The position numbers and the translations under genes are program-made. 64,000 nt of DNA from Sinonovacula constricta (lineage: Eukaryota; Mollusca; Bivalvia; Cardiida; Solecurtidae): contig CM017558.1 of assembly GCA_007844125.1 (NCBI GenBank), positions 44,544,460 through 44,608,459 of the forward strand, given 5' to 3'. Position 1 is the first letter of the stretch; the number at the start of each line of letters is the position of its first letter. Below the pieces are notes generated by a model. It saw nothing but the letters and a program-made list of their open reading frames with translations, was not told the DNA's origin and made no database searches. Positions 1 to 12,310 of the stretch are shown piece after piece.

Positions 1-147
1 CTGGCAGCAGCAGCAGCAGCAGCGGCGGCGGCAGCAGCATCCGAGGGTGTTGTTGTGTCAGTCTCTGAGGTGGTAGGTGTGTTGTCACGGGGCGTGGACA
101 CAGCAGATGAACTTCCTGCCTGGGCAGAATGGCGCCTGTTACCACCA
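1..147 (-). CDS. Internal exon of unidentified split gene, cut by the window edge
   Basis: On the minus strand a pyrimidine-rich acceptor (TGTCTGTTTTCAG) ends at 148 and is followed by an open frame to the window edge. The first base completes a codon begun in the previous exon, and 48 codons follow. The peptide begins GGNRRHSAQAGSSSAVSTPR, continues through a Ser/Thr-rich stretch (TPTTSETDTTTPSD) and enters a run of at least 12 alanines encoded by mixed GCT/GCC codons. Low complexity and S/T/A richness suggest a disordered region. The entry phase matches the exit phase of the exon at 40386-40207, the joining codon being CA+T (His). No domain is recognisable and the product is unknown. The main doubt is that a trinucleotide repeat forms the 3' part; the 5' part is not repetitive. 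Confidence 0.5.
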
Positions 148-714
148 CTGAAAACAGACAGTAAAAACAGGGTAAGATATGGTGTGGAGAGCACAACCTT
201 TTGACAACTAGAGTACATATGTAGTATATAATATACATTCTTGGTGTTAGTATGAGGTCCACAAAATATATTTATGTAACCTGTTTGAGGTTCTGTTATC
301 CATTGGAGACACAAATGCTGCACTGTACATTAATTTGTTATCATCATTTTTATATGGTAAATTTCAGGAAGCAAACTTTGAAAATTGTAAAATCAACTTC
401 TAGCTGCAATCTACAGTCAACGTCCTCTGTAGTGAACCTTTCTCTTTTTAGAATAATTGATCTTAAAGATTACAGACACTTTTAACAATTAAAAGCTACA
501 CTTCTTTGCTATGCAAGGGTATATACTTTTTTAACTTATAGAAATCTTGCCAAACTGTCTTCAAAATGTAATAGTGATTTCTAATGTACTCTCTTCAGGC
601 AAACTTGTAAAAAATGTTTTTATTTTTATGATAAATAACTGAAGAATATACCACTACCTCCACTTTATCATTTTCACTTATTAAAATAATCCAAAATTGA
701 ACGAAAGTCCATAA
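148..714. other. AT-rich non-coding stretch
   Basis: Lies between two candidate exons of the minus-strand gene. I see no repeat or supportable gene. A 77-codon open frame at 252-485 (+) has no recognisable features. Confidence 0.4.
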
Positions 715-1246
715 ATATTCAGAGTACATATCTTTATTACTATTAAGATTCACCAACTAACACAAGCAAATACAGGTATATCCTCGCATCATATTAGGTA
801 ACTGAATTTCAAAATCTCATTAAATCATTCACAAATAATCATGTTATCGACCACAGAAATACATTCAATCACAAGTTATTCCAACATTTAACCATAACAA
901 GATAAGACGAAGTGATACTTTTCAAGAGTCTACATAACTTGTTCAGTGAAGGAATTTCATTTGCTGAGATCATAGTCAGGAAATTTGTCTGATCTCAAGT
1001 TTCAAACAGAGGGGTCTAGACTAACAATACAAGTATAATAGAAGTATCAATACTGCAGAGCACTTCTTATGGAAGAGAGACAAAGGGGGAGAACTCTAAC
1101 AGTCACAGGGGTGATAGTGTCAATAAGACCTTATTGCTCGTCAGTAGCGCATGACTGACGCGGGACAATGGCAGCAATGACACGAGGAGCGAGATCACAC
1201 CCGCACAGACACTTCTCTGGAGGTGTCACTGTCAGGAGTACAATAA
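715..1246 (-). CDS. Candidate alternative 3'-terminal exon with 3' UTR and poly(A) signal
   Basis: An acceptor (CATTTTACCTTCAG) ends at 1247 on the minus strand. In the phase required by the exon at 40386-40207 the frame reads YCTPDSDTSREVSVRV and stops at TGA, 1197-1195. About 460 bases later there is a canonical AATAAA at 738-733, so the block has the shape of a last exon with 3' UTR. The first 170 bases are GC-richer than their surroundings. A second frame, entered with two bases, is also open (TVTPPEKCLCGCDLAPRVIA and onward, to a TAA near 1131), so the phase is not settled. If real, this gives an alternative C-terminus to the product continuing through 147-1. The gene family is not recognised. 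Confidence 0.35.
733..738 (-). promoter_or_regulatory. Canonical polyadenylation signal AATAAA
   Basis: AATAAA on the minus strand, about 460 bases after the TGA of the candidate terminal exon beginning at 1246. By itself the hexamer is common in AT-rich DNA; it gains weight only from its position. Confidence 0.3.
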
Positions 1247-3640
1247 CTGAAGGTAAAATGCAATAGATATTTACACAGTTCAGCTCCTCCCATAATAAAT
1301 GGGACTTTTTTTAAAAAATACCCTTACAAATCTTTCAAAGTGTTAATTACTAGAATAAGAGATGCAATGTAAAGTTTAACCTGAAGCATGCAGAAATCTT
1401 CTTTTAAAAGGCAGGGAGACAGAAGATGGAAGGGCAGGAGAACATTTGGGAAGACTGACAGACAGAAAAAACAATTTGATGGAAGGGCAAAAAGAAGAAC
1501 AGGTGGATAAAGCAAGACAAATAGACAAGAAATCAGTGATTGGAAGACAAACAAACTGAAAGATAGACAGGACAATTAATAAAGAGATGGATTTACCTGA
1601 ACAGCCAATGTTGAGATGTGTACCTGATATATATTTTTTCCTCACACGCATATATTTACATCTAAACACAAACTGTCCAGCCCAGATCCAAGCTATGTTT
1701 CACTAGTTATAACCTTGTCAGACATTACCCTATTTGTCTGCTTACTCAGGGCTTACATTTACAGACTGCGTAAACAGTCAAAGCACGACAAATCCTCATC
1801 TAATGACACAGAATGCAATGTGTGCAAACATCTACTCAACCATTGCATTTACCACTTCGAAGATGTGTGCTTTTTATCCAATTTGCTGTACATTTTCTTC
1901 CTTTCTTTACAATGGCGATAGCAGTGTGAAAGAAGGGCCATGTTTTGAAATGAAAAGTATTCAATATTTGAAAATCAGAATAAACATGCCGTATGTTTTA
2001 TTTGTACAAAAGATTGTATTAAATATTGCGCCAGACAAATAGCCACCTGTATTTAAAGTTTGCAAGGAGGAGAAAAACACACACGATCCCTAATCACAAC
2101 AATCCAGTGGCCTGATACAGTGTGTATATAATCACAGAATGCCTGATTTTACACAGGATGTTGAAATTCTGCTTGCAAAAAAGATAATAAACACCACATA
2201 CACTCTTCATTTGTTTTTAAAATTTACACATGTATAAATTAAGCTGTTTTTATATTCACAAAAATTAAGTATGGATATTTCCCTAGTGTTAGCTATCAGT
2301 CTGCTAAGAATGATAACACATAGACAAAATGTGTAGATCCAGACCGGCTGGATCGTGCAATAAGTTAGCTCATCAAAATCTTCACCTTGTGCTTCTGAAC
2401 CTCTACCAAAAGGTCAAGATAAATTTGCTTGTAGTATTCGAAAATAGCAAAGACATCGCAGCATGATAAGGTGAACAGAGGTACATCAAGTGAATAATTC
2501 AGCAAAATGTATCTATGTTGAAATCTCAGATAACAGTTAACTTACAGCCTGCTGAACAATAATTGATCATGCTTCAGCTTATAGTGTAGATCCAAATCAG
2601 CCAGCTCTCTGTAGGAGATGTTTGAAAAGGATCTTCACTTCTTGCTGTTAAGACACAACAATATGTCTCATGATCTATGCATTTTGTTGATAGCAGATTA
2701 TATAAACACACAGCAAGATAAGGGTCATACAATCTGATTTGTTGACTGTTTGAATAATTTATTATTTCCAACTTACAATTTCAGTCATGCAGAAAGGAGT
2801 GTGACCATAGAAAGCAAGACATATTGCTGCATTCACTGTGATTCACAGGTGTGAAGTACTAGTCCCATTATACCATGTATACTGTGCTGACATAGTAATA
2901 ACTGTCCTTACTGTAAGCGAGTTAAGCAACTATATCAATATTTATTTCACCAATATCATGCTAAATTAACGTACAAGTAATACATAGTCATAGTTATTAT
3001 ATGGCAACATTAAAATGGCACACAAGTAATAGTCTGTATAGTCTGCTTCACAAAATGACAAATAAATTGTTGGTAAAGTTCCTAAATTTTCTATCAATAA
3101 AAATGTTCTTGTAATGGTAGTTAGCAAGTAACTACCATAGCATAAGCTTGTCTCTGTCCCATTTTATAAAAGGTTGCAGGTTCAAATCTCTATTTTAAAA
3201 TCACAGCTCCTCACCACCTGCATTCAAGTCCAAGTCGGGACGAGAACTTTCATGTGGGGATATCTCCCTGGTTACGTGCAGTGTGATGGTGTTTCTACCC
3301 AGACGTTTGTCACAAACACCAATCGATCCTGCACCAATAGTCAGCTAAACATTGCAAATATGACCTTAACTGTGATGGTGCAATGTAATAAAACAACAAA
3401 ATTAAAATGTGTGATTATTCAGTAAATTCACTGCACTTTTATTTCCTTTCAAAATAACAAACCAGTACATACAAGTAAGAATGGAAAAAAAATACTACAT
3501 CATGAATATTCATGAAGTAGCTGTAATGATGTTACTTAGATGGTTTGAAAGCTATTTGGTACTTAAGATGTTGGTGAAAAAAATGGACTACTTTAGTCTG
3601 GACATCAAGCGTTGTATTTTGTTTGAATAATTAATGAGAA
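1247..3640. other. Probable intron sequence with repeat fragments
   Basis: AT-rich, with no supportable gene. It holds short degenerate pieces of the dispersed family containing GGATCTACACT (in inverse orientation near 2335-2350 and 2580-2610). A piece at about 3250-3330, in inverse orientation, shares the motif AAATGTCTGGGTAGAA, in diverged form, with 22484-22625 and 29824-29962. Confidence 0.35.
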
Positions 3641-3643
3641 AAC

Positions 3644-3712
3644 CTTAGTTGTGAGTGAAAATGTCTCGTGAAGCAGTCACTGCCTCATACGATATTTTCA
3701 CTCACAACTAAG
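3644..3712. repeat. 69-bp near-perfect palindrome
   Basis: The outer arms CTTAGTTGTGAGTGAAAAT (3644-3662) and its exact reverse complement (3694-3712) are perfect over 19 bp. The 31 bases between them are also largely self-complementary, with a perfect inner GCAGT/ACTGC stem around 3678. It would form a single long hairpin with almost no loop. This is most likely a palindromic MITE or foldback remnant; the tight loop argues against a microRNA precursor. Confidence 0.7.
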
Positions 3713-3974
3713 AATGTCTCAACTTTCAACACCAATGAATTTTGCTTTTATTTTTCTTTCTTTTTTTAATGTTTAATTGAAAAAGAATAAACTTTAAAAA
3801 AAATCCAAATGTACTCTACAATTGTAAATCTGTTTATAAAACTACATGACTGAACCTTAAACATGCTATGTTATGTTGTTAATTACATTAAAATATTCTA
3901 AATTGTTTGCCTGTAACTTAACACAAAGTTAACAGACATGTTCATAGACACAGCAGCAAATAATGTTAATGCCA

Positions 3975-4027
3975 ATTAGATAGCTACCAAGCAGGGATCT
4001 ACACTATTTGCTTACAAGTGAACTATT
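3975..4027 (+). repeat. Dispersed-repeat fragment abutting the 48-bp array
   Basis: Contains GGATCTACACTATTTGCTTA, a motif also found with variations at about 11455, 19258, 20967, 38130 and 49665. It directly precedes the 48-bp tandem array, which supports the idea that arrays arise next to or within this dispersed family. Confidence 0.45.
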
Positions 4028-4745
4028 GTGCTTGGTATGCTCATAGTTAAAATGTTTTATAGAAGTATTGCTTCAATGCTTGGTATGCTCATAGTTAAAA
4101 TGTTTTATAGAAGTATTGCTTCAATGCTTGGTATGCTCATAGTTAAAATGTTTTATAGAAGTATTGCTTCAATGCTTGGTATGCTCATAGTTAAAATGTT
4201 TTATAGAAGTATTGCTTCAATGCTTGGTATGCTCATAGTTAAAATGTTTTATAGAAGTATTGCTTCAATGCTTGATATGCTGATAGTTAAAATGTTTCAT
4301 AGAAGTATTGCTTCAATGCTTGGTAGTATGCTGATAGTTAAAATGTTTTATAGAAGTATTGCTTCAATGCTTGATATGCTGATAGTTAAAATGTTTTATA
4401 GAAGTATTGCTTCAATGCTTGGTATGCTGATAGTTAAAATGTTTTATAGAAGTATTGCTTCAATGCTTGGTATGCTCATAGTTAAAATGTTTTATAGATG
4501 CATTGCTTCAATGCTTGATATGCTGATACATGTAGTTAAAATGTTTTATATAAGTATTGCTTCAGTGCTTGGTATGCTCATAGTTAAAATGTTTTATAGA
4601 AGTATTGCTTCAATGCTTGGTATGCTGATAGTTAAAATGTTTTATAGAAGTATTGCTTCAATGCTTGGTATGCTCATAGTTAAAATGTTTTATAGAAGTA
4701 TTGCTTCAATGCTGAGTATGCTCATAGTTAAAAAGTATTGCTTTA
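4028..4745 (+). repeat. 48-bp minisatellite, about 14.5 units
   Basis: Tandem units begin ATGCTTGGTATGCTCATAGT and end GAAGTATTGCTTCA. Because 48 is a multiple of three and the unit lacks a stop in one frame, the array makes a 253-codon open frame (4028-4789) repeating MLGMLIVKMFYRSIAS. Units differ by scattered substitutions (C/G in CTCATAG or CTGATAG, G/D at residue 3). There are two insertions, 3 bp near 4323 and 6 bp near 4527, both frame-preserving. Nothing upstream suggests a promoter or splice junction, so I read this as a minisatellite and not as a membrane protein. Confidence 0.9.
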
Positions 4746-5039
4746 ATCAAAGTAAGAAGCAATTTATGAATGTAGAAAGTAACAGTTGATATTTTTTCTG
4801 CAGATGTTTATCTCAACCCTTTCATGGAGTAAAGCTGTTTTGATCCATGTTTGACTTCTTTGTATAAACTTTCAATCACCAACAGCTCACACAAGCTTTA
4901 GATAGTTGATGTTTTGTCAGGCTTCATTAATGTATCAATATTCGAGACTTTTGTGGCTGTCATTACTAAAATAAATCAATCATTTTCCTCAAAACTGTCT
5001 TTTAACCTTTATTTCACATAGCATTTACAAAATCCAAGT

Positions 5040-5735
5040 TAATAGACCAACATCTACATGCGAGGGTAACTCGACATATTGCTACAGAGATCAGCAGCAA
5101 ACAGTACAGATTCTAATCAGACAGCTCCTTAAGCATTTTCTGATCAGACAGCTCCCAGCAGATTCTGATCAGACAGCTCCCAGCAGATTCTGATCAGACA
5201 GCTCCCAGCAGATTCTGATCAGACAGCTCCCAGCAGGTTCTAAACAGACAGCTCCCAGCAGTTTCTGATCAGACAGCTCCCAGCACATTCTGATCAGACA
5301 GCTCCTAGCAGTTTCTGATCAGACAGCTCCTAGCAGATTCTGATCAGACAGCTGCCAGCAGATTCTGATCAGACAGCTGCCAGCAGATTCTGATCAGACA
5401 GCTCCTAGCAGATTCTCATCAAACAGCTCCCAGCAGATTCTAAACAAACAGCTCCTTGCAGTTTCTGATCACACAGCTCCTAGCAGATTCTCATCAAACA
5501 GCTCCCAGCAGATTCTAAACAAACAGCTCCTTGCAGTTTCTGATCACACAGCTCCTAGCAGATTCTGATCAGACAATTCCCAGCAGATTCTGACCAGACA
5601 GATCCCAGCAGATTCTGACCAGACAGATCCCAGCAGATTCTGACCAGACAACTCCCAGCAGATTCTGACCAGACAGATCCCAGCAGATTCTGACCAGACA
5701 GAACCTGCACAATATGCCCAAGCCTGATCAGTTAA
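5040..5735 (+). repeat. 25-bp tandem array inside a dispersed repeat
   Basis: About 24 units of period 25 bp with core TTCTGATCAGACAGCTCCCA occupy roughly 5107-5705. The CTGATCAG core is palindromic. Units decay toward the right (GATCACACAG, GACCAGACAG variants). The array is preceded by AACATCTACATGCGAGGGTA (5048 onward), matching heads at 11355 and 25248, and followed by GCCTGATCAGTTAATG. The arrangement shows a single dispersed repeat whose middle segment expanded. Confidence 0.9.
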
Positions 5736-8696
5736 TGTTTAGGCTAATAAGAAGACAATGCATGAGCCATGACAAGCATGAGACAGCTATAAACAACATT
5801 ATTCCAGTGAAAAAAATGAAAAACTATTAAGAAATATAATTATTGTTTTCTCTAACCAAATTAAAATTTTATTTTCTTAGCAAACACAGTAAACTGATTA
5901 TGATGATGATGATTATGATGATGATGATGATGATGATGATGATTATGATGATGCTGATGATAGATTTTTTTCTTCTAATTGATTTTAAACAGTTCTCTGC
6001 GAAATAGAAAGGAATGTCATAATTAAACGTCCATGCTCATTTGATTCCTTACATAAAATTGCCTCCCAATCAAATAAAACATTCCTTAAATTCTGAAATG
6101 TAGAAATAAATCTCTTTAAAAGTGGTCCACTCAGCATTTCAATGGCTGGCTCTATTTAAATGTCAACCACCTCAGAAAATAAATTTATTTTATGAAGCTT
6201 CCTGGGAGGTTTGCACAAAGGATTTCAACCATGTTTTCCTAACCCTATAGAACACTGTTGACAAATGTGTCTTAAATAAATCTGCACATCAGAACGTGAA
6301 CATATTTGGGCAAGGTGACTTTCTGAGTGGTAATTATGAACCATTGTACATTTGTTAAAAGGGAACAGAAAACCTCAGCACCTCCCATATGGCATGGAGG
6401 TAAGGTAGCATTTCAGGGAACCTGGCTGTTGTGATCACAATGTGAAAGATGAATCACCTGAGCAGCTAATTAACTAGAATTTTGAGAATTCCTGCTTCCC
6501 GCATGGCTGTCAGTTTAAGACATACATTGATGATGTTCTTCACACATAAAAACTCCTTTGGAAGCAAAATTGCAGCAGCAGTTTAACCAACCAAAAATAA
6601 CAACTTACAAATTGTTGGTGTGATTTTATTCAAATAAAACATATTAAAATGAAAAACAGTGCATAAATTACATACAGTTCATAACCCATCAAATTCTGCA
6701 CACTATTAAACAATTATTTACTTATTTATAAATCTAATCAAAGTATGTGAGCACTCTTATTTGACCATTGGAGCCTCTTGAGGTCCTACATTATTAATGC
6801 ACAGTCTACAGTGTTTTCAAAAGAATGGCAACAACAAACAGTTCATACTGATTGAAGTAATCCACTCTCACTGAAGTTAAAACAACACCAACATGTGAGT
6901 TTTACAAAGCCCCACGCAATTCTCTTAAGGTAAGCTTATAAACAATTCATGGCTTCCTACCAAGGTGGATATTTTATGTTGTACAATGTACTTACATGAA
7001 AATATACACAAGACACAACCTGTATCCTAATACAGTTCTTAATAACATTAGACTAAATCATGAGATATTTGCCAACTTCATACAACACCATCCATAAATA
7101 GAGACTTAGAAGCAAATCAGGTAGATCAACAGAACTCTGGCTGATCTGGACTGATACAAGTTGCAAAGCCTGATCAACTTGTGCTTATCAGTCTAAGAGC
7201 TAAAGTTCAGTTAGCTCACACACATGTAGTCCAACAGACACAGTAAACAGAAAAGTTTCATTATATTTCACAAAAATACTGAGCAGTATTAACAAAGGCC
7301 CCTTTAAATGTCAGTTATGAAGAAATCATTTAGACTAAAGTTGCTTACAAGCCTTATTCACAGTTTTTAACTTTCTAGCAAAAGCTGTTGTCTTCACTAA
7401 GTGGTACAAACACTGATAAATTAAAAGGACCTCATGAAATTTCCTGTTTGCCTCCAACGAACATCCTTTGTTTTTGAGGATGCACAGTGATTATGAAATT
7501 TGTACACACAGTTTTAAGGTCAAAAAGTTATTGACTAAAGTATATGTACCTTTGTCAAGAAGGAGTGGCCCTGTTTTCATCAAATAATGCGGAAAACAAA
7601 TAAGCAGTAGAGGTGTTGTCAAGGAGATTCTAGAATGTCAGTGATACCTCCAGGAATAAAAGTGTCACATTTTTATGTGCTGAGGTTCAAAAAATATTCA
7701 TAAAGATTTACAAGTAAAATTGTCAAGGAATTTAAATTAGAATTGGCTACTTGATGCTTTTTTACCACATGGATTGAAGGAAGATTTATGAATTGCTTAT
7801 GAAATTAAACCATTTAAATTTAGAAAATTCTGTTCTTTCAGATTATGAAAACAGGTTAGGCAATACAAATATATAGCAGAAAATGAAACTATTAATCAAT
7901 AAGCCATTATATGTTATACACTGAAATGACTTTAGCAATATTCATTATTTATATTGTTTGTGGATTCTACGAGCTATGATGAATAAAGAATGGTTTAAGC
8001 AATCATCAAAAAGAAAAACATGATATTTTTTTCTCATATCAAGTACCAAGGAACAAAACACCCTTTAAAATAATTCTTTAACCATCCTTCATCTAACTGC
8101 TTTGAAATCTTAGCTAATCTTTAAAATGAGAGGAATAACAATAAGTTGATTCATACACTTTGTCCACCCTATACAATATCATATGAAAATCCCCCACTGG
8201 AAGCACGCCAGTATTTACATCATATTATCAGTCACTATATTGGCTCCTGGGCACTTATCATGTCAGACAAGCTAAGGTTGCTCTCTTAGCCTGCTTAGCA
8301 AGAACTGATCCCACATTTAACAATAGTGCAGCTTCAAATTAGCCACAAACTGCTAAAGACAGAGATAGAGGGAGAAATGTCTGATCAGGTTCTATGTTAT
8401 TTGTTGCTGGGTCCTTATCCATACATTGTCTTACCTTTGAATGCAGATATTGGTATTTAACAAAGAGCCATTATGGGTTATGACCAAAGAAAGCTTTAGG
8501 GAGTAAACATTTTTTCAGGGTAGACTAATTGACAATTTATTGTGTTATACCCGCATACCAGGTCTAATTTTTAGGCTATTCATCCAGAAAACAATTGCAT
8601 GTCATGAAAACCCTGGCTAGTTCCCAAATATGATAAAATGGTAAGAATGTGAGCCTGAGAATTGAAACTTTATTGACATGTTTGTTGGTCTGGGCT
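5736..8696. other. AT-rich non-coding stretch with (GAT)n microsatellite
   Basis: A GAT/GATTAT microsatellite lies at 5897-5962. Another fragment of the dispersed GATCTGGACTGAT-type repeat is near 7138-7190. The rest is AT-rich, without a supportable gene, and probably belongs to a large intron of the minus-strand gene. Confidence 0.4.
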
Positions 8697-8700
8697 TTAA

Positions 8701-9020
8701 GGGTGACATACGACAGTTTGGACCAAAATTTCTTTTCTCAAATAACCAAATAAGTCATTGTTTCCTGAAAACGTCCTGCAAAATGCTGTTAATTGAGGTC
8801 ATAGATCTATGTGAACAGTCAAGCATATTAAATTCCCACTTGTCATTGTAAAAAGGTTTTTCCTTTCTGAACCACGCAGCAGAGATAGCTATTTTTAAAC
8901 TTAGAAAAAACACATGGCTACTTACTTTGCGATCATGTTATAGACATCCAGGTAATTCACTCTGATGTCGATATCTATTTTCAGCAGAGACCAGAATTGA
9001 ACTTTTTATACAGTAAGAAA
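8701..9020 (+). mobile_element. Degraded copy of the TTAA-flanked MITE
   Basis: Starts after TTAA (8697-8700) with GGGTGACATACGACAGTTTG, a diverged form of the AGGTGGTATCTGACAGTTTG terminus at 38512 and 62721. It then follows the same internal order (CATAGATCTATGTGAACAG, GCAGAGATAGCTATTTTTA, ATCCAGGTAATTCACTCTGA). Similarity fades after about 9000 and no clear right end is seen, so this is an old, probably truncated copy. Confidence 0.7.
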
Positions 9021-11349
9021 GAACACACATTCAGAGCAATTTTTTCATGTTCAACAATTCAGTGTAAGTGTTAGCCCCACTTTCTGGGTCATAACAGCCG
9101 GTCTAGTCAGTAATATAATTAATACATTCATTTACATGTGTGCTAAATAAAAGGGAAGTGGTTATTCCTATTGCATGGCAGAAATGTCAGTCATAAAGCT
9201 CACATGGTGGTCTAATTAATATGCATAAGAACTACTTTATAATCTGACCACAGTAATTTTGTTTCATCTATCACACCTGGAAAAAAATAAACAGGGCTGG
9301 TAGAAAAACATATTTCTTGTATTTATACAAGACCACCTATATGGAAAAGTACAAAGGTAATCCCATTGAAGCCTGGTTATTTGTACCTAAAACATGTCTG
9401 GTTTATCATATTAATGATGGAGCTATTTTTATACCCAGACCTAATTTATAACTTCTTCAGGGAGAATAAAAAAGAGATGATTAGGAAGAATCAGTTGTAG
9501 AAATCAGAGACGGTAAGTCTGCAGACACAGAAATGGTAAGTCAAAACGTCAGACTTGCCACTGGTGCCAACAGATATATGCTGGCCTGGATTTATTTAAA
9601 GAATAAAGATATTTTTAACTTTGCAGTCAGCATAAAAAATGATATCTTTTCCAACTTCAGAATGTCTTGTTACATGTTCTGCCCTTAAAACATTAAAACC
9701 AGGCTGGAAACCATCTCATGCAACAAAATGGAATAGTTCAAAGACAAATATGGATTCTGACAAATCATGCATAAGAACATTTAAAAATTGAAATTAAATA
9801 TTCCATTTCCAATCGGCTGTTGACATTTTTGATGGAACTGGAAAGAAAATGTTTACCCAGGTAAATTCCACATGAATAAAACATGTTGGAGGAAAGTACA
9901 AATCTGTCAATCAAGGAGATACATAATTAAACAGGCTAAGTTGTTCTAAGTATTGTAGACAGAACATTATGATAATGGGGAAACCATGTTGAGCTTTTGT
10001 TGTGCCTGCCAATTTACAAGATTAAACTGTTGAAATAGCTTTTTGTATACAACAGATGAACATTGTAAAGGATAATGATCAAAATATCAAATATCAGAGC
10101 TATGTATTTATCAATGTATTTCTCATGCTAACTAATCAATCCCTGTGACAACAGTATATTGCTGATATCCATTACTATTATGTTAGAGTCAGAATTCTTA
10201 AAGTACCTGTAATAAGAGGTTTAGAGAATTATGTAAAATACTGATCATGAAATATTGACAAATATAATCTGATTAGCTCCCCTTTTAGCAGCTTTGACCA
10301 TGTCTTCAATAAAAAAAACTTGTAAGTTAAAAATGCCCAGCTAGAGTGTACAGTGACAGCCAGTTATTCTGGAGCCATCATAGGAAGAGTGTCAAATACT
10401 CAATGTATCTCCAGATTCTGTTACAGCAACATGTTGTACAGCCCACACAATTTGGTTTTAAACTAAACAAACCTATTTACATCCAACCAGGCATTGTAAA
10501 CAACCATGACAACAAGAATGATCAAGAAAGCTCAAGACTTAGGAATCTCAACATGATGTTAAGGAAATGGAAACAGCAGACATGAGGCAACATGGCTTGT
10601 AGTTCTTGTGGGCAACAGGCAGGCCTTTGGTAGCATTCATGAAACTCCTGACATATTCAGTGATACAGCACCATCAGTGAGTTGCCTCAGGTAGCAATGG
10701 GTTAAATGTTACAATGCAGCTCTCACAGTCATAGCTTGCTAAGGATAGGCAACAAGAATCACTTAAAAGGACCTCTGAGAACAATCTGGTCAAGTGCCTG
10801 ATACTACTGCATACATGTGAACTTTCCCACAAGAGCTGTATTTAGACAGCTTGCACCACTTGAACAAGGGGCAGAACTCTCCCAAAGTCAAATTTAATGG
10901 AACCTAACATTTTGAAATAATTTCTACTTTTCAGTGAGAAAAAGTATTTTTAGTTTAAAGTAAACATCTTTGAAGGTTTTGCTTCTGCTGACACAAGAGT
11001 TATGACAATAACTTCATTTTTTTCCATTATTTAAATAAAACAAAGTACTATTATCATTGCTCTAAAAATAAAAGGAATTGTTTAAAGTTAAAGAGGAATG
11101 ATGCAAAACAAAATTGTTATTGATGGTTCACATTTGAGAATGTGACCTTCATAAACAAGGATTTAAATTTAAACCAACAACCATTACTGGTGGCCATCTC
11201 ACAATGGTAAGCAATCAAGATCAATTGTTATCAATTGTTGGTGGCCTTTTAAGTTTTTAACGTGGCCATATTGAAATAATTCCATGCAATAAATACCTTC
11301 TCCTGACTTTTCAGTTAACAACCCATGATAGTTTTAGTTATTTGCTAAT
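9021..11349. other. AT-rich non-coding stretch
   Basis: No recognisable gene, RNA or clear repeat. An open frame of 79 codons at 10346-10585 (+) has no features beyond chance expectation. Confidence 0.35.
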
Positions 11350-11480
11350 CACTTACATCTACATACAAAGGTAACATGACATGTTACTAGTGACCTCGAA
11401 GCGTGCTGTTCAGATTCTGATCAGACAGCTTCCGGTGTTACCTGGCTGATCTTGATCTACACCATTTTTCTTGTTTGCAT
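11350..11480 (+). repeat. Unexpanded copy of the array-seeding dispersed repeat
   Basis: Reads ACATCTACATACAAAGGTAA, then TTCTGATCAGACAGCTTCCG, then GGCTGATCTTGATCTACACC. This is the same order of blocks that flanks or composes the arrays at 5.1 kb and 25.3 kb, but here each block is present once. It serves as the reference single-copy form in this window. Confidence 0.6.
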
Positions 11481-11754
11481 AAATTTTCACTTAGAAGTTT
11501 AAGAGTACAAATCCTGTCATAAACCAAGCTATTACAAACCAGTTTGTAACCCCGTCCAACCAATCAAAATGCTCACTTGGACAGAGAGCTTAGGTCAATA
11601 CAAATGTTGCAGTTTTATAGGCCATAAAAGGTTAAAGGAATTTGTATTCACACTAATGTAGGACTAGATTTGATTACAGTGCTACATTATTTGTACCAAA
11701 CAAATAGACATCTAGATTGGTTATATAGGCAAGGAAAGTATAGGACATCTAGTT

Positions 11755-11840
11755 TGCTCAGCCGGTAGAGCACTCACCTTGACAGGAAAGGGTCCCCAGG
11801 GTTCGAGCCCTGGGGTTGACTGCACATTTTCCACCTGACC
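11755..11840 (+). repeat. tRNA-derived SINE head (family 3)
   Basis: Contains a tRNA-like D arm (GCTCAGCCGGTAGAGC, matching an A box) and a strong T arm (CCAGGGTTCGAGCCCTGG, containing a B box). The acceptor ends (TAGTTTG and TTGACTG) do not pair and the anticodon stem is broken, so this is not a functional tRNA gene. It is best read as the promoter-bearing head of a SINE; the body boundary is unclear. Confidence 0.65.
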
Positions 11841-12085
11841 TAACATATGTCTTGTAAACAGTGACCTCAAGTGGATGGGTAACTGGTGGTCACATTCTCA
11901 ATTGTAGTCCCTTAATGAAGGGAGTATGAGACTGCAATGGTCTCAGAATTCTTTGATTATCAAATAGCTTGCTGCATGTCAGATTATTACAAAGGCAACT
12001 ATTTTGAAATCTCTCTCAACCAGAAATAATGAACAATTTTGCTTACTTAAGTGATCCATAATGTTAATAGTACAGTAATTGTGTG

Positions 12086-12310
12086 GGCGACTGTGGTCTA
12101 GGGGTTAAGATGTTGGACTCTGGATCGGAGGGGCCCGGGTTCAAACCGTGAAACTGACCACGTGATGTTAGTCCTTGTGGAAGACTATTTACTGCACATT
12201 GCTCCAGGTATTCAGTACCTGTGTACTGGTTCTACCCAGGAAGTGGGCAGTTGAGAGGGATTAATATAAGTTGAAAGAACTTGTTTCTCATTCGAATATA
12301 AATAAATAGG
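12086..12310 (+). repeat. tRNA-derived SINE (family 2), copy 1
   Basis: Head GTGGTCTAGGGGTTAAGATG plus GGGTTCAAACC resembles tRNA A and B boxes. The body shares AAACTGACCA, GTGATGTTAGT, TACTGCACA, CTCCAGGTA, CAGTACCTG and TAAATAAATAGG in order with the copy at 21955-22200. RNA polymerase III transcription is inferred from the boxes. Confidence 0.75.

Noticed and set aside
5107..5705. CRISPR-like array
   Set aside because: The period is only 25 bp with no unique spacers between repeats; it is a eukaryotic minisatellite.
11755..11840. Possible functional tRNA gene
   Set aside because: The T arm is good, but acceptor stem ends do not pair and the anticodon stem is broken, so it is a SINE head.
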